18,167 bases of DNA, taken from assembly GCA_030592225.1 (NCBI GenBank), contig JAUVJT010000019.1, positions 1 to 18,167 on the forward strand. Direction: 5' to 3'. Under the pieces are notes generated by a model. That model saw only the letters and a list, made by a program, of their open reading frames with translations. It made no database searches and was not told the origin of the DNA. The DNA comes from Candidatus Stahliibacteriota bacterium. Its GTDB lineage: Bacteria; Hydrothermota; Tepidihabitantia; B3-TA06. The translations under genes and the position numbers were made by a program. Shown here one piece after another: positions 7,204 through 13,262 of the stretch (its first letter is position 1; every line of letters begins with the position of its first letter).

Positions 7204-8073
7204 CTAGATGAGATCCTTCATGTGAAGAACGTCCCAGTAGCTGAATACGGGGCCGTCCAGACAGGTGTAGATGGAACCTATGGCGCAGTGCCCGCACTTA
7301 CCGATACCGCAGTGCATACGGCGCTCAAGGGTCATAAGAACCTGATGCTTGGGGATGCCCAGCTTGAGGAATTCAGCAATCACGTACTTGTACATCACCG
7401 GGGGGCCGCACACCGTGGCGTAGGTGTTGTCCGGGTCAAGACCTTCTATCTTGCCAAAAAGATTGGTAACCCTGCCTTTTTGGAAAGGCCATGAACCCGT
7501 AGGATCATCGTCCACGGTCAACAAACACTTCAGGTCATCGCGTTCCTTGATCTCGAAGAATTCCTTGCGGAAAAGCATCTCATCAGGGGTCTTCGCACCG
7601 TGCAAAAAGTAAAATTTGCCGAACTGATCGCGGTTATCAAGTATGTAGAGAAGCAGTGAGCGCAGGGGTGCGGCGCCCAGGCCGCCCACCACGATGAGGT
7701 TGTCCTTGCCTATCATCTTCTCGAGCGGGAATCCGTTGCCGTAGGGTCCGCGCACGCCGATGATGGAGTTTTCCTTGTATTTGAATAACTGATCGGTAAG
7801 GCGGCCCACCTTGCGGATGCAGAATTCAAGCATGCCCGGACGGGACGGTGTCGAGGAGATGGAGAAGGGAGCCTCGCCCACACCGGGCAGGGAAATCATC
7901 ATGAACTGGCCCGGTTTGTTCGCAAAGGTCAGGGCACGCTCCATATCCATCGGTCGAACCTGAAAGAAACGAACGTCCGAGGTAAGGTCGTAGCGACGCA
8001 CTATCCTCATCTGCTCCGGCATAAAGGGGTTGGCGGACGGAGCTGCCGTATGAATCTGATTCTTAGCAATCAT
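7204..8073 (-). CDS. hydG: Group 3b hydrogenase, FAD/NAD(P)-binding gamma subunit
   Basis: The protein has 289 residues and is the diaphorase subunit that passes electrons between the Fe-S clusters and NAD(P). A flavin domain (about 20-115) shows GQFMMISLPG and APFSIS (68-73). An NAD(P)-binding domain (about 125-235) has the Gly-rich NLIVVGGLGAAPLRS (GGLGAAP at 130-136) and VCGPP (221-225). The C-terminal motif CGIGKCGHC with a later Cys (255, 260, 263, 271) binds a 2Fe-2S cluster, as in ferredoxin-NADP reductase-like and dihydroorotate dehydrogenase electron-transfer subunits. The start codon overlaps the hydB stop by 4 nt (ATGA), indicating translational coupling. NADP preference is usual for group 3b but cannot be proven here. 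Confidence 0.92.
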   Translation of the reverse strand: MIAKNQIHTAAPSANPFMPEQMRIVRRYDLTSDVRFFQVRPMDMERALTFANKPGQFMMISLPGVGEAPFSISSTPSRPGMLEFCIRKVGRLTDQLFKYKENSIIGVRGPYGNGFPLEKMIGKDNLIVVGGLGAAPLRSLLLYILDNRDQFGKFYFLHGAKTPDEMLFRKEFFEIKERDDLKCLLTVDDDPTGSWPFQKGRVTNLFGKIEGLDPDNTYATVCGPPVMYKYVIAEFLKLGIPKHQVLMTLERRMHCGIGKCGHCAIGSIYTCLDGPVFSYWDVLHMKDLI

Positions 8074-9095
8074 ACCTTTACCTCCTGCCCCTGTAGGCTT
8101 CGAATAACCTCGGCGACGTTGATGTTAACCGGGCAGGTGTCGATACAGCGACCGCAGCCGATGCAGGAAGGCTTGCCGTACTCGGTTATGAACGCCTTGA
8201 GCTTATGGGTATACCACAGCTTGAGACGTTCGGCACGCGCCTCGCGGAAGTTGTGCCCGCCTGCAACCAGAGCATACTCCATGTTCATGCAGCTATCCCA
8301 GTAACGTTCCCTGACCCCGGATGAAAGCGAAAGGTCGCTTACGTCCCTGACGTTGTAGCAGTTGCAGGTAGGACAAACCATTGAACAGGAACCGCACGCC
8401 AGACAGCGATCGGCCAGCTCCTGCCACAGGGACGAATCCCAGGAAAGCTCCATGATGTCGGGCATGCCGGTAAGGTCGAAATTCAGTTTGTACCGGGCGT
8501 TACGTTTTCGACGCCAAGCCAGATACTTCTGCAGATCCCCGGTATTGATATCTTCTGAAAAAAGATCGATGTTCAACCGAACAAGGTCATCACCCAGCGA
8601 GGAACCGACCCACACCAGATAATCCTCATCCAGTTCGTTGAAAGCCAGATCAAATCCACCTTCCACGGCATGGGTATTGGTCGAGCGGGCCATGCACTTG
8701 TCATCCGGGGTGCAGGAGAGACCGATGATGGCGGTCGCCTCGCGGCGCTTTTTATAGTAGGGATCAGGGAAACGATCCAGAAACAACTCATCCAAAATCA
8801 TTATCCCGTGTATGTCGCAAGGATGCAGGCCGAAAAGCACCCGGGGCTTGATATCCTCAAAGGTCTCGGTGAATTTATTGTCCGAGTAGCGAAACATATT
8901 GAAGCGAGGAGGAACAAAAAACTTCTTGGGAGGAATAATGGTACGCAACGCTTCCAGGGCAACGTCGCGAACGTTGTCCAGCTTGCCGTAAACGTACTTA
9001 TCTCCGCGCGACACCGGCCCCCAGAGTTCGCCGTAACTCTTAAGCGACTCCAGGTAGGTGTACATATCCCCCTTCTTCAACTTCAGTGCTTTCAT
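8070..9095 (-). CDS. hydB: Group 3b hydrogenase, 4Fe-4S beta subunit
   Basis: The protein has 341 residues and is the first gene of the hydrogenase operon. The C-terminal half has two 4Fe-4S motifs: CLACGSCSMVCPTCNC (231-246) and CIGCGRCIDTCP (311-322). The N-terminal half has FGLHPCDIHG and CTPDDKC, as in HydB/AsrA-type subunits. These proteins resemble anaerobic sulfite reductase subunit A, which is why such enzymes are also called sulfhydrogenases: in archaeal examples they reduce sulfur or polysulfide as well as protons. The start ATG at 9095 has GGAGG at 9103-9107 with seven-base spacing. The operon order beta-gamma-delta-alpha is the same as in the classical Pyrococcus hydBGDA set. Confidence 0.92.
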   Translation of the reverse strand: MKALKLKKGDMYTYLESLKSYGELWGPVSRGDKYVYGKLDNVRDVALEALRTIIPPKKFFVPPRFNMFRYSDNKFTETFEDIKPRVLFGLHPCDIHGIMILDELFLDRFPDPYYKKRREATAIIGLSCTPDDKCMARSTNTHAVEGGFDLAFNELDEDYLVWVGSSLGDDLVRLNIDLFSEDINTGDLQKYLAWRRKRNARYKLNFDLTGMPDIMELSWDSSLWQELADRCLACGSCSMVCPTCNCYNVRDVSDLSLSSGVRERYWDSCMNMEYALVAGGHNFREARAERLKLWYTHKLKAFITEYGKPSCIGCGRCIDTCPVNINVAEVIRSLQGQEVKV

Positions 9096-9147
9096 TTAAT
9101 GACCTCCAATTCAGCGTACTGAAGGTTTTTCTGAAAATCTCACCTGA

Positions 9148-9175
9148 AGAATACGTACCCCAAGGACTTTGTCAA
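9148..9175 (-). promoter_or_regulatory. Sigma70-type promoter of the hydBGDA operon
   Basis: On the minus strand TTGACA (9170-9175), a 16-bp spacer and TATTCT (9148-9153) precede hydB. Transcription would start near 9141, giving a leader of about 45 nt. No clear operator palindrome is seen beside it. Confidence 0.75.
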
Positions 9176-9320
9176 CCTGAAAACGATAGCTAACCAACTG
9201 AAAAACGGCAACTTAAAATAGCACGATCTCGCTTTAAGTGGCACGAGGTTAACCTGCGCTAACTTACGCCTCCCTGCATGAACTTCTCGCCTGTACAGGC
9301 CTTAGCAGGGGAAAGCGGTT

Positions 9321-9815
9321 TTACTGCGCCTGGAGAACCGACGTATCGGTCGCCGCGCCCCGGGGAGCTATCTTGGCCGAAACAGGTATGAGTACCGACC
9401 ATCGGCCTTCACTATTGGGGGCAAGATATATCATAAACTGTGCTGAGGAACGTTCCACGTTGCGGTCACGTTCCTTGGTGCGTGCCGTTACCTGAAAAAT
9501 TTCGAGTTCACCCTCACGACTCAACTCATCCATCCGGATGATATTGGTAACGGTAATCCTGGGGGCGTACTCCATAAGAGCCTTGTAGTCATCAAGATCA
9601 GGTTTCGCTTGAAACCTCAGCTCTTCGCCGTTGGCCGCCTTGATAACCAGCGAACGGTCGCACAAATAGGGGTAGGCTTCGTCAATGTCGCCCTTTTCCA
9701 TGGCCGCAAAGTACTTATTTACGACAGTTAAGGGGTCGTTCACCTTGCCTTTGCATCCGGCAAACACTGACATTAGTGCAAGCGTCGCCGCGAAGATATA
9801 GATGCTTTTTTTCAC
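9321..9815 (-). CDS. Small lipoprotein, possible NTF2-like/DUF4878-type fold
   Basis: The protein has 164 residues. The start is GTG at 9815 with GAGG five bases upstream. A lipoprotein signal is visible: KKSIYIFAATLALMSVFAGC, with the lipobox ending at Cys21, so the mature protein should be lipidated and exported. The start of the mature part, DPLTVVNKYFAAMEKGDIDEAYPYL, resembles the first helices of NTF2-like and DUF4878-type lipoproteins, where a small cone-shaped domain often binds a ligand or partner. Sheet-forming stretches follow. No catalytic motif is evident. It has its own promoter and is separated from hydB by 225 bp, so it is probably not part of the hydrogenase operon. A 12-bp perfect palindrome GCCTGTACAGGC lies at 9289-9300 downstream, without a T-run. 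Confidence 0.8.
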   Translation of the reverse strand: MKKSIYIFAATLALMSVFAGCKGKVNDPLTVVNKYFAAMEKGDIDEAYPYLCDRSLVIKAANGEELRFQAKPDLDDYKALMEYAPRITVTNIIRMDELSREGELEIFQVTARTKERDRNVERSSAQFMIYLAPNSEGRWSVLIPVSAKIAPRGAATDTSVLQAQ

Positions 9816-9891
9816 AATGTCCTCTCGGTTGAAATAACCTTACAGTTTAAAGTAATCCGCTGCTAAATCAGAATTGAGCTTCAAGTTGCAT

Positions 9892-9919
9892 ATAATACCC
9901 GAGAAGGAATAAAGGTCAA
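9892..9919 (-). promoter_or_regulatory. Promoter of the lipoprotein gene
   Basis: TTGACC (9914-9919), a 16-bp spacer and TATTAT (9892-9897) on the minus strand. The leader would be about 70 nt. Confidence 0.6.
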
Positions 9920-9971
9920 GCTCCGCAGAGCGACGGCCACGGAGCAATCTCTCGAAATATACCCCAAAAAA

Positions 9972-10026
9972 AGCTGGTCAAAAGCTACCCAAAAGGTGGT
10001 CAGAAGTTGGTCAAAAGCTGGACAAG
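9972..10026 (+). repeat. Four degenerate 11-nt direct repeats (AGCTGGTCAAA type)
   Basis: AGCTGGTCAAA, AGGTGGTCAGA, AGTTGGTCAAA and AGCTGGACAAG occur within about 55 bp, unevenly spaced. They lie about 70 bp upstream of the first cassette promoter. They could be protein-binding sites or decayed tandem repeats. Confidence 0.5.
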
Positions 10027-10097
10027 GTTTCTATCCGCAGATGACACCGATGCCTAAGCGGGAGGATGATACCCACTAACCTCCAACTTAACTTTTC

Positions 10098-10126
10098 TTG
10101 ACAACCCGCCCCCACCTACCTATTAT
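10098..10126 (+). promoter_or_regulatory. Upstream sigma70-type promoter
   Basis: TTGACA (10098-10103), a 17-bp spacer and TATTAT (10121-10126): a near-consensus promoter reading toward the cassette, about 270 bp before hicA. No gene begins directly after it; the ATG at 10132 opens only eight codons. Confidence 0.55.
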
Positions 10127-10284
10127 CGGGCATGAGTAACGGGAGAAGGGTATTCTGAACTACACGAAAGGCAACTAATTTCGCATTCGTCACGTCTCTA
10201 TTGTGTTCGTCAGGGGTGTGGGCAGAATTGAATTATGAGTCGAAGGGAGTGATATCAAGATGTTTCATTTTGAACACCGGGGGG

Positions 10285-10312
10285 TTGACAACCCGGGTGA
10301 AAATCCTATACT
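10285..10312 (+). promoter_or_regulatory. Promoter of the hicA-hicB-secB-like cassette, overlapping an imperfect palindrome
   Basis: TTGACA (10285-10290), a 16-bp spacer and TATACT (10307-10312). The -35 lies within GGGTT-GAC-AACCC (10282-10294), itself bracketed by CACC (10275-10278) and GGTG (10296-10299). An inverted repeat on the -35 is a natural operator candidate. The leader to hicA would be about 75 nt. Confidence 0.65.
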
Positions 10313-10394
10313 CAGACATGAATGGTGAATTGTGGGGCAATCATGCGCTTCCATGGACGATTCATTCGTCCTTTTTCTTTTCACCAACCTTGTT

Positions 10395-10667
10395 ATGAGT
10401 AAGAAGCAAAAACGTGCTTTGGAGGTATTTAGGAAGCCTGCTCCGGCATACTTAGCGTACCAAACCATTGACCGAATCCTCAGAAACTGTGGATTTGAAT
10501 TGGTCAATCAGGAAGGAAGTCATTGTTATTATGCTCGACCGGTAGCCCCACAAGAGATAAAAACAATCATTCACATTAGTGGTCGCAAAGTTGCACGGAC
10601 TTATTTTAGCAGAGTTCGGGATAATGTTGCAAAATATTGCCCTGAGCTGCTCGGAGGTCAGAGATGA
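10395..10667 (+). CDS. hicA: HicA-type toxin (predicted mRNA interferase) of a TAC cassette
   Basis: The protein has 90 residues. It has the HicA double-stranded RNA-binding-like fold signature: a helix ending ILRNCGFELVNQEGSH, with the catalytic-type His at residue 43 in GSHCYY, then a strand KTIIHISG and a final helix. In known HicA toxins this His drives mRNA cleavage. The N-terminal stretch KKQKRALEVFRKPAPA is longer than in minimal HicA and matches a longer HicA subgroup, which favours ATG 10395 over in-frame starts at 10332 and 10353, although no good Shine-Dalgarno precedes it. The stop overlaps the hicB start by 4 nt. The toxin comes first, then the antitoxin, the usual hic order. DNA of this cassette is more AT-rich than the neighbours, in line with horizontal transfer. 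Confidence 0.82.
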   Translation: MSKKQKRALEVFRKPAPAYLAYQTIDRILRNCGFELVNQEGSHCYYARPVAPQEIKTIIHISGRKVARTYFSRVRDNVAKYCPELLGGQR

Positions 10668-10978
10668 AACAAAGAACATTAGACGACTATCTAAAACTAA
10701 ACTATGTAATTACGTTGATCCCTGAGGGTGATTGCTGGTTTGCGGAGATTAAAGATCTCCCGGGATGCATGACTCAGGGAGAGACACGCGATGAGGCGTT
10801 AGAACTAATTGAAGAAGCGCAACATGGATGGATAAAGACAGCTTTTAAAATTGGAATGCGTGTCCCGTTTCCTGGGGAACACACAGCCATATGTATTCCT
10901 CAGACCTGGGCTGTAAAAACCAGAATCCGAGTTGAATCAAAAGTCTTATCACCGGCTACGAAGTTGCTAGCAGCATGA
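10664..10978 (+). CDS. hicB: HicB-type antitoxin with a possible chaperone-addiction tail
   Basis: The protein has 104 residues. Residues 1-70 match the HicB partial RNase H fold: YLKLNYVITLIPEGDCWFAE, IKDLPGCMTQGETRDEALEL, then an EEAQHGWIKTAFKIG helix and MRVPFPG. Known HicB proteins bind and block HicA and normally end in a ribbon-helix-helix or helix-turn-helix DNA-binding domain. Here only about 30 residues follow (AICIPQTWAVKTRIRVESKV and on), and no such domain is recognisable. The tail has a Trp and alternating hydrophobic residues. In TAC systems the antitoxin C-terminus carries a chaperone-addiction segment that SecB-like proteins bind; this tail is the natural candidate, by inference. 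Start and stop each overlap the neighbouring genes by 4 nt, so all three genes look translationally coupled. Confidence 0.85.
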   Translation: MKQRTLDDYLKLNYVITLIPEGDCWFAEIKDLPGCMTQGETRDEALELIEEAQHGWIKTAFKIGMRVPFPGEHTAICIPQTWAVKTRIRVESKVLSPATKLLAA

Positions 10979-11430
10979 CAAAAAAGAAGGATTTGACCGA
11001 GGAGCCTCAGGAAAACCTTACTCCTGTTTACAATGAGCTTATCCAGGGGCTTCAACTGAAAGATATTCGAACACAAAAAGGTTCGTGGTCTTTCGTCGCG
11101 AAATATCCTTCTCCGCCGAAAACAGCGATGAGCTACAATATTGATAAGGCGGCAGAGTACAAACTGACTCCGTATGGCTTTAAGGTACGCAGTGCTTATG
11201 TACTGAAAGCTACCCAGGGGCAGCCCGAGAAAGCGTATGCGAAAATTGAATGCATCTTCATTGTGGAATACGCCTCGGAAAAGCCTATGACGGACGCCCT
11301 TTTTGAAATATTCAAGGACGTAAATCTTCCACTTAACACTTGGCCATACTTCCGGGAATTTGTTGAGCAGGCTACTTGTCGAATGGGGTTACCTTCATTG
11401 ACATTGCCTGTGTTCCAAGTTTTTAGATAA
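10975..11430 (+). CDS. SecB-like chaperone of the toxin-antitoxin-chaperone cassette
   Basis: The protein has 151 residues. The C-terminal NTWPYFREFVEQATCRMGLPSLTLPVF matches the SecB hallmark (L-x-PY-x-R-E-x-x, then G-x-P-x-L-x-LP), and the middle part (SYNIDKAAEY, then AKIECIFIVEY) fits the beta-strands of the SecB fold. SecB keeps client proteins unfolded, for export in Proteobacteria. Solitary SecB-like proteins beside toxin-antitoxin genes are known from TAC systems such as Mycobacterium tuberculosis HigBA-Rv1957, where they stabilise the antitoxin. Translational coupling to hicB and a terminator right after the stop make it the third member of this cassette rather than a general export chaperone. 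The classical C-terminal acidic/zinc SecA-binding tail is absent: the protein ends in VFQVFR. Confidence 0.82.
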   Translation: MTKKKDLTEEPQENLTPVYNELIQGLQLKDIRTQKGSWSFVAKYPSPPKTAMSYNIDKAAEYKLTPYGFKVRSAYVLKATQGQPEKAYAKIECIFIVEYASEKPMTDALFEIFKDVNLPLNTWPYFREFVEQATCRMGLPSLTLPVFQVFR

Positions 11431-11448
11431 AGCCTTATATCAGGCCCC

Positions 11449-11479
11449 AAGCCCCGACTACGCCGGGGCTTTTCTGTTA
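11449..11479 (+). terminator. Rho-independent terminator of the TAC cassette
   Basis: AAGCCCCG (11449-11456), a 7-nt loop and CGGGGCTT (11464-11471) followed by TTTCTGTT. It starts 18 bases after the SecB-like stop codon. The remaining gap to 11652 contains a small hairpin TGGAGC-GAAA-GCTCCA at 11555-11570 with a GNRA-type loop. Confidence 0.8.
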
Positions 11480-11602
11480 CAACACATTTTACCGCACCCT
11501 ATCATCCTTCACTGGGCGCTGTCTTCTTCTGAAAGTGTTATATCCTTAGAGTTCTGGAGCGAAAGCTCCAAACAGTAATAAGAATGCCCTGAAGGATACG
11601 GG

Positions 11603-11630
11603 TTGACATAGCCCTCATCTCCCATATCCT
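11603..11630 (+). promoter_or_regulatory. Promoter of the duplicated-domain membrane protein
   Basis: TTGACA (11603-11608), a 16-bp spacer and TATCCT (11625-11630). The predicted start near 11637 leaves a leader of about 16 nt, just enough for AAAGGAGG at 11641-11648. Confidence 0.7.
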
Positions 11631-11652
11631 ATTCCAAACCAAAGGAGGACAG

Positions 11653-12429
11653 TTGGTTCGATGTCGTCTAAAAAAGCCGTGGGGTATTGTTCTTGTATTC
11701 ATCGGGTGTGCGGTGCTGGGCATACTGTGGTGGCTTTCGTTCAACAACTGGGACCTGGCAACGCTTCTGCCCAGGGAGAACATTGCCAAGCTGAGCTTTG
11801 GCGCGGACTCGGTGGACTTTAGTGGTGAGTACAAAATTCGCGGCCCGGGCTACGCCGGGACAATGACTATCACCCGTGCGGGCGAGGGCTACCACGTGCG
11901 GTGCGCGCTCGATGACAGTGTGGTGATTTACGGCAACGGGCTGGCCATGGGCGAGGTACTTGGCGTGGTGTACGACCTGAACGGAGCCAAACACACCCGG
12001 CTGGCCGCGTACACAAAGGACTCGACAGGCATCACCGGGCTTATCGCGCGCATGAACGACGACAAGCTGCAGGTGGAGAAAACCCCAGATACACAGAAGC
12101 TGACTGCATCGGTGCACTCGCTGGTGGGCAACTACCGGGTTGAGGGTTCCCATCCCAACGGCCAGTCTTATGCGGGCAAAATGGCGTTCGAGCGCACCGG
12201 GGCCACCTACGGGATACAAGCCTGGATTTCAGACAGCACCGGCACCTACGGTACCGGGTTCACGGTGGACGACGTGCTGGTGACCGGCTACGCCAACTCC
12301 ATGGGCGTTGGCCTAGCAGTATACGAGATTAAAGCCGCCTCAATACAAGGCCGCTGGATGTATGCCGATTACGAACGCATCCCCACCGCCAACGATATCA
12401 GAGCCGGGACTGAGAAGCTGATTAAATAG
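11653..12429 (+). CDS. Membrane-anchored protein with two copies of a beta-rich domain
   Basis: The protein has 258 residues. The start is TTG at 11653: it is the only start that fits the strong Shine-Dalgarno AAAGGAGG (11641-11648, four-base gap), and the frame continues directly into a basic-hydrophobic anchor KKPWGIVLVFIGCAVLGILW (residues 7-26). The rest should lie outside the membrane. Two halves repeat: residues 57-144 (GEYKIRGPGYAGTMTITRAG, then VIYGNGLAMGEVLGVVY) and 159-242 (GNYRVEGSHPNGQSYAGKMA, then GTYGTGFTVDDVLVTGY). Each reads as one beta-sheet domain with G-x-Y, YAG, YG-x-G and VLV/VLG-x-x-Y landmarks. No enzyme motif is visible and I do not name a family; such domains often bind lipids or polymers. 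It has its own promoter. Confidence 0.75.
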   Translation: MVRCRLKKPWGIVLVFIGCAVLGILWWLSFNNWDLATLLPRENIAKLSFGADSVDFSGEYKIRGPGYAGTMTITRAGEGYHVRCALDDSVVIYGNGLAMGEVLGVVYDLNGAKHTRLAAYTKDSTGITGLIARMNDDKLQVEKTPDTQKLTASVHSLVGNYRVEGSHPNGQSYAGKMAFERTGATYGIQAWISDSTGTYGTGFTVDDVLVTGYANSMGVGLAVYEIKAASIQGRWMYADYERIPTANDIRAGTEKLIK

Positions 12430-12755
12430 CTTTGCGCCAAGTGATTACTTCGTAATCTCTCGGGGACCCCGAAAAAACAGAACAGTATAGCATCCAGGTT
12501 GCTACCTACTTCTTCCTCCCTTGGAGCCTGTCGAATAAGTCCGAAAAACCACAGATGACACGGATTTCCACAGATTCTTCGAAATGTTTGATTCTGTTAA
12601 GTTGTGCATATAACACAAGTTACTTAGCTATTTGATTTTCGCTCTGTGGTCTCTGTGTCCTCTGTGGTGAGTTTTCCGACAACCTCCTTGATGGGAGGGA
12701 GCAAGGGGGAGGGTGAGAATATCATCCCCGCTGGGAAGGGAATTCCAAGTTTCAG
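12430..12755. other. Convergent intergenic region with a MITE-like repeat
   Basis: The 326-bp gap lies between convergent genes. It has a hairpin GATTAC-TTC-GTAATC (12443-12457), a short GC palindrome TCGGGG-ACC-CCGA near 12460-12472 without a usable T-run, and the inverted-repeat-bounded element 12529-12682. No classical terminator for either neighbouring gene was found. Confidence 0.6.
12529..12682 (-). repeat. MITE-like repeat element, copy A (about 154 bp)
   Basis: The left arm TGTCGAATAAGTCCGAAAA, then ACCACAGATGACACGG, and the right arm CCTCTGTGGTGAGTTTTCCGACAA are imperfect terminal inverted repeats. Read on the minus strand, the order of blocks (TTGTCGGAAAAC, ACCACAGAG, AGAGCGAAAATC, CACAACTT, AATCTGTGG, TGTCGAATAA) is the same as in the copy at 17677-17897. 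The distance between AGAGCGAAAATC and CACAACTT is exactly 27 nt in both. No protein is encoded. Confidence 0.7.
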
Positions 12756-13262
12756 TTAGAACCTGAAGCTCAGACCCACGCCCAGACCCATGGGGGCAGG
12801 CTCAAGGCTGAGCCGCTGGGCCTGACGGAACCCAAACATGTGGGCGTCCACGTAGGCGTCGGCCACGGCATAGCCGATAACCGCTCCGGTAAAAAACGCA
12901 AACACGTTGCGGCGGTTGCGACATACGGTGTAGACCGAGTCGCGCTCAGCCCCTGACCAGGCCTCGGCTACGTCGCCTAACAGCAACTGCTCGCGGACGG
13001 TGAACGATGCCAGGGTAATTTCAGCCGCGGCAACCAGCCCGCCCTTCCAGTAACTCTCGTTGTAGAACTGCCCCCCGCCCGGAATTAAGGCAGACAGCAG
13101 CATGGCGCGGCTTACGTTCTTCTTCATGACGTGGGAGGTGTTTGCCTGTAGGGTATCGGCGGTTAAGGTATCGGCAATCACCGGCGCATCAGCCTCTTCT
13201 GCTTGAGCCAGGAGAGGCAGGCAGAGCGCCAGCGTACCCAACAGGAGAAAAAAAATCTTCAT
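12756..13262 (-). CDS. Exported DUF5683-type protein
   Basis: The protein has 168 residues. The start ATG at 13262 overlaps the previous stop by 4 nt (ATGA). The N-terminal signal peptide KIFFLLLGTLALCLPLLAQA should be cleaved near AQA-EE. After a linker, the stretch SALIPGGGQFYNESYWKGG, then AAEITLASF and FAFFTGAVIGYAVADAYVDA, matches the conserved core of DUF5683-type proteins, which carry this P-GGGQ-Y motif and hydrophobic helices and occur often in the FCB group. The C-terminus (GLGVGLSFRF), alternating and ending in Phe, resembles an outer-membrane strand. Function is unknown; an envelope location is the only safe inference. It is the last gene of the valS-led cluster. Confidence 0.78.
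   Translation of the reverse strand: MKIFFLLLGTLALCLPLLAQAEEADAPVIADTLTADTLQANTSHVMKKNVSRAMLLSALIPGGGQFYNESYWKGGLVAAAEITLASFTVREQLLLGDVAEAWSGAERDSVYTVCRNRRNVFAFFTGAVIGYAVADAYVDAHMFGFRQAQRLSLEPAPMGLGVGLSFRF

Larger units (their letters stand above)
9816..10394. other. Regulatory intergenic region upstream of the toxin-antitoxin-chaperone cassette
   Basis: 579 bp without a convincing gene. It holds the lipoprotein promoter, a run of short degenerate repeats of (A)GCTGGTCAAA at 9972-10026, a stretch CCGCAGATGACACCGATG near 10035 related to the repeat arm at 12550, and two strong plus-strand promoters (10098 and 10285). Short ORFs starting at 10132 and 10260 are 8 and 22 codons long and are not called as genes. 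Confidence 0.55.

Noticed and set aside
9971..10030. CRISPR-like repeats
   Set aside because: The units are 11 nt, degenerate and unevenly spaced with no unique spacers. No cas gene is present.
12458..12478. GGGG-ACCCC hairpin followed by an A-run as a terminator
   Set aside because: The A-run is on the plus strand; on the minus strand the T-run precedes the stem. It is not an intrinsic terminator in either direction.
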